Source: Candidatus Vicinibacter affinis (GTDB taxonomy: Bacteria > Bacteroidota > Bacteroidia > Chitinophagales > Saprospiraceae). Taken from it: a stretch of 64,000 bases of DNA. Location: NCBI GenBank assembly GCA_016714365.1, contig JADJNH010000005.1, positions 186,001-250,000 on the forward strand, read 5' to 3'. Below are positions 7,348-17,636 of the stretch, piece after piece (position 1 is the stretch's first letter; each line of letters starts with the position of its first letter). The position numbers and the translations under genes are program-made. Under the pieces are notes generated by a model that saw nothing but the letters and a program-made list of their open reading frames with translations, had not been told where the DNA came from and made no database searches.

Positions 7348-9495
7348 CTATTTAACAGAAAAACCAACCGGCCAGGCATCTTGTGGTGATACAAAAGAAA
7401 GCTTACCATTTTCAGAGTCTGCCATCAGTATCATTCCTTTTGATTCAACGCCCCTAATGGTCCTGGGAGCTAGATTTGCAAGTAGTAAAACTTCCTTGCC
7501 GATAATTTCCTCTGGTTTAAAATACTCTGCAATACCGCTCACTACAATCCTTTTTTCATAACCAAGATCCAGGCTAAGCTTGAGTAATTTGTCTGCTTTG
7601 GGAACCCTTTCAGCTTCTAATATTCTTGCTGTTCTGATGTCCATTTTCATGAACTCATCGTAAGTTATTTCCTGCTTTTGCGGCAAATAATTGACTGTCG
7701 CCGAATCATCTTTTATTTCAACAAAAGCCGTATTTTGCAACTTTGCTATTTGTTTTTCTATCGTTTCGTCGTCAATTTTTGAAAACAAATAATCTGGCTT
7801 TTCCAACTGGTGGCCAATAGGTAAAATCAATTGCCCTTCAGCTAACTCATCAAGAAGATTTAATAATTCACCATTACCTTTAACCTCCGGGAGGTTTAAT
7901 AATTTTCTTAACTTGTCAGATGCAAAAGGTAAGAACGGTTGCATCACAATGCTAATGGCACAAACATACTGCAAGGTTAGGTTCATAACCACTTCTACCA
8001 CCTCAGGTTCTGATTTGAAAATTTTCCATGGTTCATTGTTTTGAAGCAACTGATTGCCGGCAGTTGAAATTTCCATTAGCGTTTTTAATGCACCTCTGAA
8101 ATCATATTGCCTGAGAAATTGATTAAGCTCCTGAATTTGGTCGAATAGATAAAGACATTCAGAATCATGGTAGCCACCCAACTCATCACTTATCACTCCA
8201 TTTACAAAACAGTCTGGGTCAAAATCAGGGACAATGCCATTGTAATATTTTTGGGTCAAAACAAGCACCCTATGAACAAAATTGGAAAGATTGTTCACCA
8301 ATTCATTATTATATGCCTCCTGAAAGCCTTTCCAGGTAAACTCACTGTCTTTTTGCTCAGGCATATTTTTAATTAGATAATACCTGAGAGCATCCTGATG
8401 ACCGGGCATTTCTTCAAGATACTCATGCACCCAAATTGCCCAGTTTCTAGAGGTAGAAATTTTCTTACCTTCAAGATTCATAAATTGATTTGCCGGGACA
8501 TTTGTAGGAAGTACAAACCCGCCATGGACTTTGAGTAATGCCGGGAATATTATACAATGAAAAACGATGTTGTCCTTTCCAATAAAATGGATTAATTCAG
8601 TTTCTGCATCCTGCCAGTAAATTTTCCAATCTTTATTAACTTCCTTGGCCCACTTTTTTGTAGCTGAAATGTACCCTATAGGAGCATCCATCCAAACATA
8701 TAACTTTTTACCGGCACTGTCCGGAATTTCCTGCGGCACATCCACTCCCCAATCTAAATCTCTGGTCATCGCTCTTGCTTGTAAACCATTGTCCAACCAA
8801 GACTTGCATTGTCCAACGACATGCTTTTTCCAAGTGTCCGGGTCGTGGTGTTCAGATCCATCAATCAACCCTTTTTCAATATAATCTTTCAGCCAAGATT
8901 CATGCTTTTCAAGGGGTAGATACCAGTGTTTTGTTTTTTTAAGGATTGGATTTTCACCACTCAATACAGATCTTGGCGAAATTAACTCAGTAGGACTGAG
9001 AGATGTGCCACAATTTTCACATTGGTCCCCATAAGCGGAATCGTTACCGCATTTTGGACAGGTCCCAGTAATATACCTGTCTGCTAAGAACTGATTATGT
9101 ACGGTATCAAAATATTGTTCAGTCTCTCTTTCTTCAAATTGACCGCTTTTATATAAAGTACGGAAAAAATCCTGAGAAGTCTCATGATGCAAAGAATCCG
9201 AAGTACGTGCGTAATAGTCAAATGAAATACCAATGCCTTCAAAAGTTTTTATAAAAAGATGATGGTACTTATCAATAATTTCTTGAGGAGACTTTTGTTC
9301 TTTAAGGGCCCTCATCGTAATTGCTGCACCATGTTCGTCTGATCCACAGATAAAAAGAACATCTTTATCCATTAACCTCATAAATCGTACAAAAACATCC
9401 GCTGATAGATAAGCTCCGGATAAATGACCAATATGAAGTGGTCCGTTAGCATATGGCAGTGCCGCTGTGATGAGGTGCCTTTTGTAGACTAGCAT
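7348..9495 (-). CDS. metG: Methionyl-tRNA synthetase with C-terminal tRNA-binding domain
   Basis: A class I aminoacyl-tRNA synthetase charging tRNA-Met. It has the HIGH motif in PLHIGHLSG near the N-terminus, a four-cysteine zinc knuckle (CPKC...CENC) in the connective domain, the KMSKS equivalent KKISTSRN in mid-protein, and a C-terminal EMAP/Trbp111-like OB fold (FMKMDIRTARILEAERVP onward) used for dimerisation and tRNA binding. About 715 residues is normal for this two-domain type. I use the ATG at 9495; the frame extends to a TTG at 9513 without conserved residues. A -7-like TATCTTCG precedes it on the minus strand. The spermidine-synthase-like gene follows closely. Confidence 0.96.
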   Translation of the reverse strand: MLVYKRHLITAALPYANGPLHIGHLSGAYLSADVFVRFMRLMDKDVLFICGSDEHGAAITMRALKEQKSPQEIIDKYHHLFIKTFEGIGISFDYYARTSDSLHHETSQDFFRTLYKSGQFEERETEQYFDTVHNQFLADRYITGTCPKCGNDSAYGDQCENCGTSLSPTELISPRSVLSGENPILKKTKHWYLPLEKHESWLKDYIEKGLIDGSEHHDPDTWKKHVVGQCKSWLDNGLQARAMTRDLDWGVDVPQEIPDSAGKKLYVWMDAPIGYISATKKWAKEVNKDWKIYWQDAETELIHFIGKDNIVFHCIIFPALLKVHGGFVLPTNVPANQFMNLEGKKISTSRNWAIWVHEYLEEMPGHQDALRYYLIKNMPEQKDSEFTWKGFQEAYNNELVNNLSNFVHRVLVLTQKYYNGIVPDFDPDCFVNGVISDELGGYHDSECLYLFDQIQELNQFLRQYDFRGALKTLMEISTAGNQLLQNNEPWKIFKSEPEVVEVVMNLTLQYVCAISIVMQPFLPFASDKLRKLLNLPEVKGNGELLNLLDELAEGQLILPIGHQLEKPDYLFSKIDDETIEKQIAKLQNTAFVEIKDDSATVNYLPQKQEITYDEFMKMDIRTARILEAERVPKADKLLKLSLDLGYEKRIVVSGIAEYFKPEEIIGKEVLLLANLAPRTIRGVESKGMILMADSENGKLSFVSPQDAWPVGFSVK

Positions 9496-9628
9496 TTTCG
9501 GGCCATTTTTCAAAAATAATGCGAAGATAATACTATAGCCTCAAGAGTACATTCTAATATTTAGATTTTATTAATATAATTTTTTACAATATATACAAGT
9601 CTTTAAATCATTTTATTTTGTACTTGGA

Positions 9629-10768
9629 TTACAACTTTACAAATTTTTGTATAAACCTTCTTTTGGGAGTCTCTGCTGCTATAAAATAAATTCCAGGTCT
9701 TAAGAAAGATACATTTATCATTTGGTCTTCACCAATTGTAGGAAATACCATGCTATTTGTCATGGGATCCCAAATACTAATTCTAAGTTTACCTTCGAAA
9801 TCAATTTTGAGAAAATCCCTGGATGGATTGGGGGAAATAAAACTTCCAATATCTCCTGCCTTAAATATTTGTAACAATGGGTTTATAAACCCTTGGTACA
9901 ATTTTCCCCCATTTCTCAATAATGAATAGTATTCATCAGTCAACCAAATTTCTTGTTCTGAAACAAAAAATATAGCTTCCTTTTGTGTCAACCCCGTAAA
10001 ATTTATGGTTTTTGACTTTGTAGAAAAAAAATTTGCGCCTAATAAAGGATTAAATAACCAAAATTTGTCATACGATAGTAAAATCAAACTTTTTTGATTT
10101 GGACTAACAGCTGCTCCAGTGACCCAATATTGCTGCATAATACCCTTCCCTGCTTGAAAACTATCTATTAAAGATGTGGTATAATCTCCCGGTTTGTCTG
10201 GGATTCTATGGTGATAACAATAACCTGAAAATGGATTGGTCCTGTTTTTACTGAATAAATGAAGATTACCTTCAAACCATATGAAAGCCTCCATATCAAA
10301 ATTACGATACGCTGCATCAGGTGGAAATTCAGTTTGATTGGCATATCTAAATGAAATCACTGATGCCTCAACAGTATCATTCTTGTTTTCTTGAAGGTGA
10401 TTGAGGATGTAAATTTTGAGATCTCTTCGCTCATTGTTGTTATTGCCAAAGTCCCCTAAAAATAAATTGCCTTCAAAATCTCCTGTTATCTCCTCCCAAT
10501 CGACATTGGTTACATTCCTCACCAACACTTTTCTCAAAATGTTACACAAAGTATCAATTTCATACAACACCGGATCATTTCCTCCATCATTATGTGTCCA
10601 AAAAGTATTTCCTGAATTCAGGCTAAATAATCCTGAACTCTCTTGCAGCTCTGCAGGTAAGGTACAGATCTCTTTTAAATTGAGAACTTGAGAAACCGCA
10701 ACCAGGGGATCAAAAAGTAATATTAAAGTGAAAATATTGAACAATGACTTGCCGTTATTATTGCACAT
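9629..10768 (-). CDS. Secreted protein with type IX sorting domain
   Basis: About 379 residues, with a signal peptide from the ATG at 10768 (MCNNNGKSLFNIFTLILLFDPL, cut near VSQ) and a beta-propeller-like body. Segments such as ESSGLFSLNSGNTFWTHNDGGND and GDFGNN recur in secreted Bacteroidetes propellers of unknown role. The last 75 residues form a type A T9SS sorting domain: SPNPSRDFLKIDF, then LRPGIYFIAAETPKRRFIQKFVKL. It should be exported by Sec, then passed through the type IX system to the cell surface. I rejected the longer frame back to 10891, which runs into rsmG and has no signal peptide at its front. The chosen start overlaps the rsmG end by 11 bases, suggesting translational coupling. 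The function is unknown. Confidence 0.78.
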   Translation of the reverse strand: MCNNNGKSLFNIFTLILLFDPLVAVSQVLNLKEICTLPAELQESSGLFSLNSGNTFWTHNDGGNDPVLYEIDTLCNILRKVLVRNVTNVDWEEITGDFEGNLFLGDFGNNNNERRDLKIYILNHLQENKNDTVEASVISFRYANQTEFPPDAAYRNFDMEAFIWFEGNLHLFSKNRTNPFSGYCYHHRIPDKPGDYTTSLIDSFQAGKGIMQQYWVTGAAVSPNQKSLILLSYDKFWLFNPLLGANFFSTKSKTINFTGLTQKEAIFFVSEQEIWLTDEYYSLLRNGGKLYQGFINPLLQIFKAGDIGSFISPNPSRDFLKIDFEGKLRISIWDPMTNSMVFPTIGEDQMINVSFLRPGIYFIAAETPKRRFIQKFVKL

Positions 10769-11381
10769 AAACCATGCATTTTTCTTTAAAATATGGCTCA
10801 GGAAAATCTGCATAAATGTCCCACTTCTCGTAATAAAAACCTCGAGGAACTGATTTGAGTTCTTCCCGTAAATCGCCACCTTTATAAGCAATCAATCCAT
10901 TTGGAATAGCGTTAATCTGATTTTTCTCAAATAAGTGACCCGTCCAGCTTAACAATTCAGGAAGTCTAGAAACTGCCCTTGTTACAATAAAATGGTATTT
11001 TCCCTTATGTTCTTCAGCTCTTACTTGCTTTGCTGTAGCGTTTTTAATTTGTAAACGGTCAATAACATCACTGACTACTTTAATTTTTTTTGCGGTGCCA
11101 TCAATTAAAGTAAACTGTACTTCAGGATAAAAAATGGCTAATGGAATCCCTGGAAATCCGCCTCCACAACCTAAATCTAAAACTCTGGTGTCAGGCTTAA
11201 AACTGATTCTTGAAACCAAGGTGAGACTGTGTAATACATGATGTAAGTAGAATTCGTCAATATCTTTACGCGATATAATATTAACCTTTGAATTCCATTC
11301 CTGATACAATGGAAGTAAATCCTTGAACATTTGCTTTTGTTCATTGGTTAAATTCTGAAAGTATTTTAAAAGTATTTCCAT
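10758..11381 (-). CDS. rsmG: 16S rRNA (guanine-527-N7) methyltransferase
   Basis: RsmG (GidB) adds the N7 methyl group to G527 of 16S rRNA using SAM; loss of function gives low-level streptomycin resistance in other bacteria. The 207-residue protein has the family N-terminus (NKVNIISR-like, here SKVNIISRKD), the SAM loop LDLGCGGGFPGIPLAI (about 69-84), TLIDGTAKKIKV and the VTRAVSRLPEL segment. Its ATG at 11381 abuts the stop of the upstream glycosyltransferase gene, and its end overlaps the next gene's start by 11 bases, so it sits in a three-gene minus-strand operon. Confidence 0.95.
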   Translation of the reverse strand: MEILLKYFQNLTNEQKQMFKDLLPLYQEWNSKVNIISRKDIDEFYLHHVLHSLTLVSRISFKPDTRVLDLGCGGGFPGIPLAIFYPEVQFTLIDGTAKKIKVVSDVIDRLQIKNATAKQVRAEEHKGKYHFIVTRAVSRLPELLSWTGHLFEKNQINAIPNGLIAYKGGDLREELKSVPRGFYYEKWDIYADFPEPYFKEKCMVYVQ

Positions 11382-12466
11382 TACCAGGTTTTCTTACGTA
11401 CGAAAAGTAAAGGTAGTTGCAAACATATAAAAAGCACATAAACCAATTCCAAAATTGGAAACAAAAGAGACAATCCTGTTTCCTTAAATTTTCTACTCAA
11501 AGTAAAAAAAATTGGCCAAATAATGATAAGTCGAATAGTATAGGCAATCCATGCATATAATGGCATTTGAAGAAATAATAACATAATAAAGACACCATAA
11601 AATCCAATTAAACTCATAAAATTGATGAATAAATAGACCTGAGACCCTATTGAATAGCCGGTAGATGTTGAATAATGTCTCCACCTTTGCATAAAATATT
11701 CCTTCCATGACTGTTTTGGAGTAGAATAAACAAATGAATTTGGATTAAGACATATACTCGTATTTTTTTTGGTAGCCATGCCATTCACCAATAGATCATC
11801 GTCTCCCGATAAATAGGACATTTTTAAAGCTTCAGCACTTACCAAGGAACGTCTGTATAATATATTTCTACCTACTCCTGCATACGGAAAGCCCAAATGA
11901 GCTGCACTCAAGATTTGTGCCCCGTTCAAGCATGTTTCAAATCGAATTAACCTGTTCAACAAAGATGGTTCTTTGAGGTAGGGGGTGTAAGCCAATACAA
12001 TATCCTGTTCATTTCCTAGTCCGTTCACCATTTCTGATATCCAAAATTCTGATTGAGGTGTACAATCAGCATCTGTCAATAGCAGAATATTATGTTTTGC
12101 AAATTTTGTGGCCTCAAGAATTGCATTTTTCTTACCGTAAACACCGGTATTTAATTCCAGAATTGTAAGCCTGGGTTCATTAATGTATCGGCTTTTAAGA
12201 TACTCCACCCCCCTATCTGAAGAATGATCATCCACAATGAGTACTTCGAATTTCTCATATTTTTGATCAATTATTGAGGGTAAATTGGATTTAAGGTTAT
12301 CATATTCATTTTTTATACAAATGAGAACTGTCACCGGAGGAAAACTGTTTGTTCCGGAAGGGGGGGGTGGGATATAATAAGTTATTTTTGATAGCTGCAA
12401 TATCCAAAAAAGAAGCTGAATGAATAGAAAAGCATAAAAGAGATAAATTATTAAAGCAAAACTCAC
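11381..12466 (-). CDS. Membrane-bound family 2 glycosyltransferase
   Basis: A 361-residue processive-type GT2 protein in the inner membrane. One N-terminal transmembrane helix (residues 3-24) is followed by the cytoplasmic GT-A domain with VTVLICIKNEYDNLK, VLIVDDHSSD, LLTDADCTPQ (the DxD-type metal site) and the QxxRW-like motif MQRWRHYST. Two or three further helices form the C-terminus. The architecture suits transfer to a lipid or growing polysaccharide; donor and acceptor are unknown. The start is GTG at 12466, since no ATG precedes the first helix. The stop overlaps the rsmG start by one base. Confidence 0.8.
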   Translation of the reverse strand: MSFALIIYLFYAFLFIQLLFWILQLSKITYYIPPPPSGTNSFPPVTVLICIKNEYDNLKSNLPSIIDQKYEKFEVLIVDDHSSDRGVEYLKSRYINEPRLTILELNTGVYGKKNAILEATKFAKHNILLLTDADCTPQSEFWISEMVNGLGNEQDIVLAYTPYLKEPSLLNRLIRFETCLNGAQILSAAHLGFPYAGVGRNILYRRSLVSAEALKMSYLSGDDDLLVNGMATKKNTSICLNPNSFVYSTPKQSWKEYFMQRWRHYSTSTGYSIGSQVYLFINFMSLIGFYGVFIMLLFLQMPLYAWIAYTIRLIIIWPIFFTLSRKFKETGLSLLFPILELVYVLFICLQLPLLFVRKKTW

Positions 12467-12518
12467 TGAAAATTAAATTAAAAATTAAAAATGATTATTA
12501 TATTATTAATATATATTA

Positions 12519-12526
12519 TATGTTTG
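12519..12526 (+). promoter_or_regulatory. Putative promoter -7 box of the C25 peptidase gene
   Basis: TATGTTTG matches TAnnTTTG. Because it contains the first in-frame ATG (12520), that ATG cannot be the translation start if the box is used. This supports the ATG at 12559, which directly precedes the signal peptide. Confidence 0.45.
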
Positions 12527-12558
12527 TGACTGATTATCTCGCTTATCAAAGGTTAAAT

Positions 12559-15500
12559 ATGATAAAAATGCGCTGTATTCCGACATTTATCTTTATTTCT
12601 TTATTTGCTATTCAAACCATCTATTGTCAAATGACATTTAATGGTAAGAAATTATTTGGAAATGAATGGCTTACCAAGGGTCAGAAATACTTTAAATTTA
12701 GCCTCGCTGCTGATGGATTTTGTAGAATTAACTACCAAACCCTTCTGAATTCAGGAATACCTGTCCAATCCATCAGGGGAGATCAATATCAGATTTTTAA
12801 GCTGGGTCAGGAAATAGCTCTAAGGACTTCCACACAAGGTGTTTTGGGGCCAAATGACTACATTGAATTTATGGGATTCCGAAACAGAGCTGAACTGGAT
12901 GAAACGCTATTTAACAACAAAAGTGAACTCTTTAATCCTGAGTACAGTATGTTTACCGATAGTCTTTCTTATTTTTTAACCTGGACTCAGGGAACTACCC
13001 AAAATAGAATTACAGAGGAGAATAATGATTTGGTTAACTTGTTACCCAAAGATTTATATTATACTAAAAAAGTAATTGAATACTTTAATGAAGTAACTAC
13101 AAAAAGAAGCTTTGGATACCAACACACCCAAAAAATGCCTGATTTTGACGAGGGTCAGGGATACGGTACTGACTATTTTACAGAACGGACTTTCGCCCTC
13201 AATTTCAAGAATTCCTTTAAAGATTTTCTTGAAGTAAAAATTGAAGCTACTTTGTTCGGTTATGGAGAAGACGCCTCGGCACATAAGGCTTCATTCTATC
13301 TAGATAATGAATTTAAGGATTTTATAGCTTTTTCAGGATTTAAAGTTAAGGAGGGGGGCATTTCTCTAAATGCTGAGGATTTAAAGGAACAAATGAACTT
13401 TAAAATTCTTGCTGATGGAAATAGAGATGACAGACTTAGTGTTTCAAAAATCGAATATTCCTTTCCTGCAGAATTTAAATTTGACCAATCCAAAATCACC
13501 AAGTTATTTATAGCGGGCTCATTAACAAAACGGTATTTAGAAATTGAAGATTTTAATGGAGGCAACGAAATCATAGTATATGACTTAACAAACAAATCTT
13601 ACCTTTTAAGTAATAAAGAACCCAACGGAATCTACAAAATTAATTTACCACCCTCACAATTAGATAGAGAAATCATTATCTTAAACAAAGATCAGATTAA
13701 TACCATTGCAGAAATAAATCCTGTAAATTTTGAAAATTTTGAAAATGGGGATTACGATTTTATCATTGTAAGTTCAGAAAGACTTATTAATGGAAATTTG
13801 GGTAACAATCAAATTCAAGCATATGTTGATTATAGAAGTAGTGCTGCTGGTGGAAAACATAAAGTCAAAGCAGTTTCTGTTGAGGATATTTACAATAGTT
13901 TTGGCTACGGTATATATTCACATGCTATTTCAATGCGTAATTTTTTCCAGTTTAGTCGTCAAATTTGGCCGAATACCAAATTTGTATTACTGATAGGAAA
14001 AGGACTTGAATATCATGTTTATAGAAAAAACAAATCCAGAGAATACAATTTTGTACCTACACACAGCGCTCCAGCTGCTGATTATATGATGGTATCTGAC
14101 TCAGCCAGAATTCCATTTTATGCACTGGGTAGAATTCCCGCAATTAATGGAAATGAAATTTCTGACTATCTCAATAAAGTTAAAGAACACGAAAGCTATT
14201 TATCTTCCACGAGTCATAACATATCTAACCGTGAATGGCTTAAAAAAGTAATTCACTTGTCAGGTGGCGATCCTACCTTATTTGGGATCATATCATCACA
14301 GCTTGCTTCAATGGAGGATGTAATAGAAAATAATCAATATGGAGCCCAGGTTGAAACTTTTTATAAACAAAGTTCTTCTGCTATAGAGGTGTCAAATTCT
14401 GAAAAACTAAAGTCCCTCGTGGATAACGGTGTTTCAATAATTTCTTTTATGGGACACTCAGTTGCATTTAGGCTGGACTTCAACTTAGAAAATATAAGTT
14501 CATATGAAAATAAAGGCAAATATCATCTTTTCGTAGCAATGGGTTGCTATGCAGGTCAAATGTTTGACAACATCAGAAGTATAAGTGAAACTCATAACCT
14601 TGCTGCAGACAGAGGATCAATCATCTACCTTGCCAACTCTACCTCCGGACTCCCTTATGTATTATCTGTTTATGGTTCTGAGTTTTATAGACAAGTTGGC
14701 GGAAAGTATTATGGAAAATCTATTGGTGAAGCAATTAAAGAAGTTAACACGAACATGGTATTAACTAAAAATGAATCTATTATTCACCAGGCATTATCTA
14801 CTAGTTTTAATGGGGATCCTTCCATAGCCTTTAACAACAATCCGGGCCAGGATTTTACACCTGATGCATCAACTGCAAAAATTAACCCCGGTTTGGTTTA
14901 TGCTAATACCAAGAATTTTAAGTTTAGTGTAGACATTGTGAATCTTGGAGTAAACTACAGAGACAGTATAAATCTACTTTTACAAAATGAAGGTCCTGAT
15001 GGTAAAATTACTAATGTCTTTAATGGATTGGTGCCCAGTCCAACGTATAGGTCAAATTTTGAGTTCACCATTCCAGTTCAGGCTGATCAATCAGTAGGGT
15101 TTAATAAGCTTTACTTAAAAGTCGATGCAAATGAGAAAATTGCTGAACTTCCGAATCCGGATGCGGAAAAAAATAATGAATTAATTTATTTAAATGGAGA
15201 AAAAGGATTTAAATATTATGTCATTGGGGATGATGCAAGACCTGTTTATCCTCAGGAATTCAGCATCATTAAAAATCAGCGTCCTACATTATTGGCCAGC
15301 ACCGGTAACGCATTTGCCAATCCCTCCAATTACTATTTAGAAATTGATACTACCGAGTATTACAATTCCCCACTTAAAAAATCTAATGCCATCTATCAAA
15401 AAGGCGGGGTAATAAGTTGGCCACTTGAAAGCGATCTTCTACCAAATGTTGTATATTATTGGCGTGTTCGTCCAGATAGTCTGAAGTCTGGAATTCTTGC

Positions 15501-17565
15501 ATGGCGAAGCAGCTCTTTTATATATCTTCCTGGTGAGAAAACCGGATGGAATCAGTCACATTTCTTTCAACACGCTGCAAACAACTTCAATCAAATGGAA
15601 ATTGAAGAACCAGAGAGAACATACACTTTTAAAGAAGGAATTGAAGACTTCAGAGTATTTAATGCTGCAACCACTCCTACAACCTTCTTAAGACCTAAAA
15701 TATTCTATCGTTCTCAAGTAGAAGTGGATTATAACCATTTTAACTTCAGAAATAACATTTCTGGGATCCTTGTCTCTGTTTTCCATCCTTTAAATGGATC
15801 CATACTAATCAATAAGACAGGTGGAGATTTTCAAAGCGAATTTGATCCAGATTTTGCCGGACAAAAATTTTTCCTATACCAAACTGAAACAAAAGAACAA
15901 AGGGAAAAACTTATTACTTTTTTAGAAAATGAATTACCAAACAATGCTGTAGTAGTCATTTCTAGCTTGGTTCAAAATAATGGCAGCTTCCATCCCGAAA
16001 AATGGGATTCTGATGGACAGAAAAATCTTTATACGGTCCTTAAATCTTTTGGAGCTAAAAACATTGAAAATCTAAAGCTCGTCGGATCAGTTCCATATAT
16101 TTTTATCTTTAGAAAAAATAGAGCGGATTATATTGCCAAAGAAAGTTTTGGCAATCTTACCTCTGAAAATGATTTAGGACATTTTGTATACATCAAATAC
16201 ACAGAAGGTTCAGTAAACTCAACTTTAATTGGACCTGCTAAATATTACGATTCCTTCACTTGGCAATTTAACAAATTTGATGGAAATGAAGATATTCAAT
16301 CAATCAATATATATGGTGTTGACAACATAGGAACAGAAACAAAATTATATGGACCATTTACCGATCAAAGTTACGACTTGAGGGGAATCGATGCTTCTAA
16401 ATATCCATACCTAAAACTTGAATGGCTTTCTAAAGATAGCATAAGCCGTACATCACCGAATAATGTTTACTGGCGAGTCTATTTTTCAGGTTACCCTGAT
16501 ATTGCAATCAATCCAAATCTTTGGTTCAAAAGAAATTCAGATACTTTGAATCAGGGATCCATTTTAAATATAGAAGTATTAGCACAAAATGTAAGCGACT
16601 TTGACATGGATAGTTTACTTGTAAAATTTACTGCTGTCAGTTCTAACAATATTCCAATCATACAAACAAAAAGATTTGCACCTGTAAAATCAATGGGGTC
16701 TATAAAAATTCCTCTCAGTCTTTCAACTTCCAAGCAATCCGGAGCTTATAAACTATATATTGAATTAAATCCGGAAAATGATCAACCTGAAGTAAATTTC
16801 TTTAATAACATTGGAATAGTAGATTACTATGTTAGAAAAGATTTAAGAAAGCCAAAAGTAACAGTTGCTTTTGATGGTAAGCCCATAAACAATGGTGATA
16901 TAGTCTCCCCTACTACAAAAATTGAAATCAGTTTAAAAGATGAAAACTTAAGCTTTCCGCTTGAAGATACATCCTTATTCAATATAAAAATAAAGTATCC
17001 TGACAGAAAAATTAAGCAAATTTATTTTTCTCAAATAAACGTACAGTTTTTCCCTGCTACAATAGGTCAAAATAAAAATGAAGCAAAAGTTATTATTGAC
17101 GGAGATTTTAATCAAAATGGGAATTATGATTTAATACTTCGTGCAAAAGATGCAAACGGAAATCAGGTTTCAGATGCAGACATTTTGACAAATTTTACTA
17201 TTGTAAGGGAAAGTAGCGTTTCGAATGTATTTAATTATCCTAATCCATTTACAACAAAAACAAGATTCGTCTACACGCTAACAGGTAGTGAAATACCAGC
17301 CTATTACAAAATACAAATTCTAACTATTTCAGGAAAAGTAGTTAAAGAAATTGACCAAAACGAAATCGGTCCATTAAATATAGGAACACATATTACTGAT
17401 TATGAATATGACGGAACTGATGACTTTGGTACCAAATTAGCTAATGGCGTATACTTATACAAAGTGGTTTTTAAAGATCAGTCAGGCAAAGAAATCAAAA
17501 AATTAAACACAGATACTGATGAATTCTTTAAAAATAATTTCGGTAAAATGGTCATCATAAGATAA
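12559..17565 (+). CDS. C25-family cysteine peptidase, PorU-like (type IX secretion sortase family)
   Basis: A very large surface or periplasmic protein of about 1,668 residues. It starts with a signal peptide (IKMRCIPTFIFISLFAIQTIYCQ). The gingipain-type C25 peptidase domain has its catalytic His in SFMGHSVAF (about residue 633 from this start) and its Cys in AMGCYAGQMF (about 663). Behind it come CARDB-like Ig domains (near 770-880 and 1330-1440) and a FlgD-like C-terminal domain with YPNPFTTKTRF and LANGVYLYKVVF. PorU cleaves the sorting domain of type IX cargo and attaches cargo to A-LPS. Classical PorU is about 1,150-1,280 residues, so this longer protein fits the PorU2-type group better. 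The start is chosen from the signal peptide and promoter position. Confidence 0.82.
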   Translation: MIKMRCIPTFIFISLFAIQTIYCQMTFNGKKLFGNEWLTKGQKYFKFSLAADGFCRINYQTLLNSGIPVQSIRGDQYQIFKLGQEIALRTSTQGVLGPNDYIEFMGFRNRAELDETLFNNKSELFNPEYSMFTDSLSYFLTWTQGTTQNRITEENNDLVNLLPKDLYYTKKVIEYFNEVTTKRSFGYQHTQKMPDFDEGQGYGTDYFTERTFALNFKNSFKDFLEVKIEATLFGYGEDASAHKASFYLDNEFKDFIAFSGFKVKEGGISLNAEDLKEQMNFKILADGNRDDRLSVSKIEYSFPAEFKFDQSKITKLFIAGSLTKRYLEIEDFNGGNEIIVYDLTNKSYLLSNKEPNGIYKINLPPSQLDREIIILNKDQINTIAEINPVNFENFENGDYDFIIVSSERLINGNLGNNQIQAYVDYRSSAAGGKHKVKAVSVEDIYNSFGYGIYSHAISMRNFFQFSRQIWPNTKFVLLIGKGLEYHVYRKNKSREYNFVPTHSAPAADYMMVSDSARIPFYALGRIPAINGNEISDYLNKVKEHESYLSSTSHNISNREWLKKVIHLSGGDPTLFGIISSQLASMEDVIENNQYGAQVETFYKQSSSAIEVSNSEKLKSLVDNGVSIISFMGHSVAFRLDFNLENISSYENKGKYHLFVAMGCYAGQMFDNIRSISETHNLAADRGSIIYLANSTSGLPYVLSVYGSEFYRQVGGKYYGKSIGEAIKEVNTNMVLTKNESIIHQALSTSFNGDPSIAFNNNPGQDFTPDASTAKINPGLVYANTKNFKFSVDIVNLGVNYRDSINLLLQNEGPDGKITNVFNGLVPSPTYRSNFEFTIPVQADQSVGFNKLYLKVDANEKIAELPNPDAEKNNELIYLNGEKGFKYYVIGDDARPVYPQEFSIIKNQRPTLLASTGNAFANPSNYYLEIDTTEYYNSPLKKSNAIYQKGGVISWPLESDLLPNVVYYWRVRPDSLKSGILAWRSSSFIYLPGEKTGWNQSHFFQHAANNFNQMEIEEPERTYTFKEGIEDFRVFNAATTPTTFLRPKIFYRSQVEVDYNHFNFRNNISGILVSVFHPLNGSILINKTGGDFQSEFDPDFAGQKFFLYQTETKEQREKLITFLENELPNNAVVVISSLVQNNGSFHPEKWDSDGQKNLYTVLKSFGAKNIENLKLVGSVPYIFIFRKNRADYIAKESFGNLTSENDLGHFVYIKYTEGSVNSTLIGPAKYYDSFTWQFNKFDGNEDIQSINIYGVDNIGTETKLYGPFTDQSYDLRGIDASKYPYLKLEWLSKDSISRTSPNNVYWRVYFSGYPDIAINPNLWFKRNSDTLNQGSILNIEVLAQNVSDFDMDSLLVKFTAVSSNNIPIIQTKRFAPVKSMGSIKIPLSLSTSKQSGAYKLYIELNPENDQPEVNFFNNIGIVDYYVRKDLRKPKVTVAFDGKPINNGDIVSPTTKIEISLKDENLSFPLEDTSLFNIKIKYPDRKIKQIYFSQINVQFFPATIGQNKNEAKVIIDGDFNQNGNYDLILRAKDANGNQVSDADILTNFTIVRESSVSNVFNYPNPFTTKTRFVYTLTGSEIPAYYKIQILTISGKVVKEIDQNEIGPLNIGTHITDYEYDGTDDFGTKLANGVYLYKVVFKDQSGKEIKKLNTDTDEFFKNNFGKMVIIR

Positions 17566-17636
17566 TTTTTGATTAGTAGACGAAATGGAAAACAAATGGT
17601 ACTAACTTTCACGAATTTTTTAATAGATTGCAAAAA

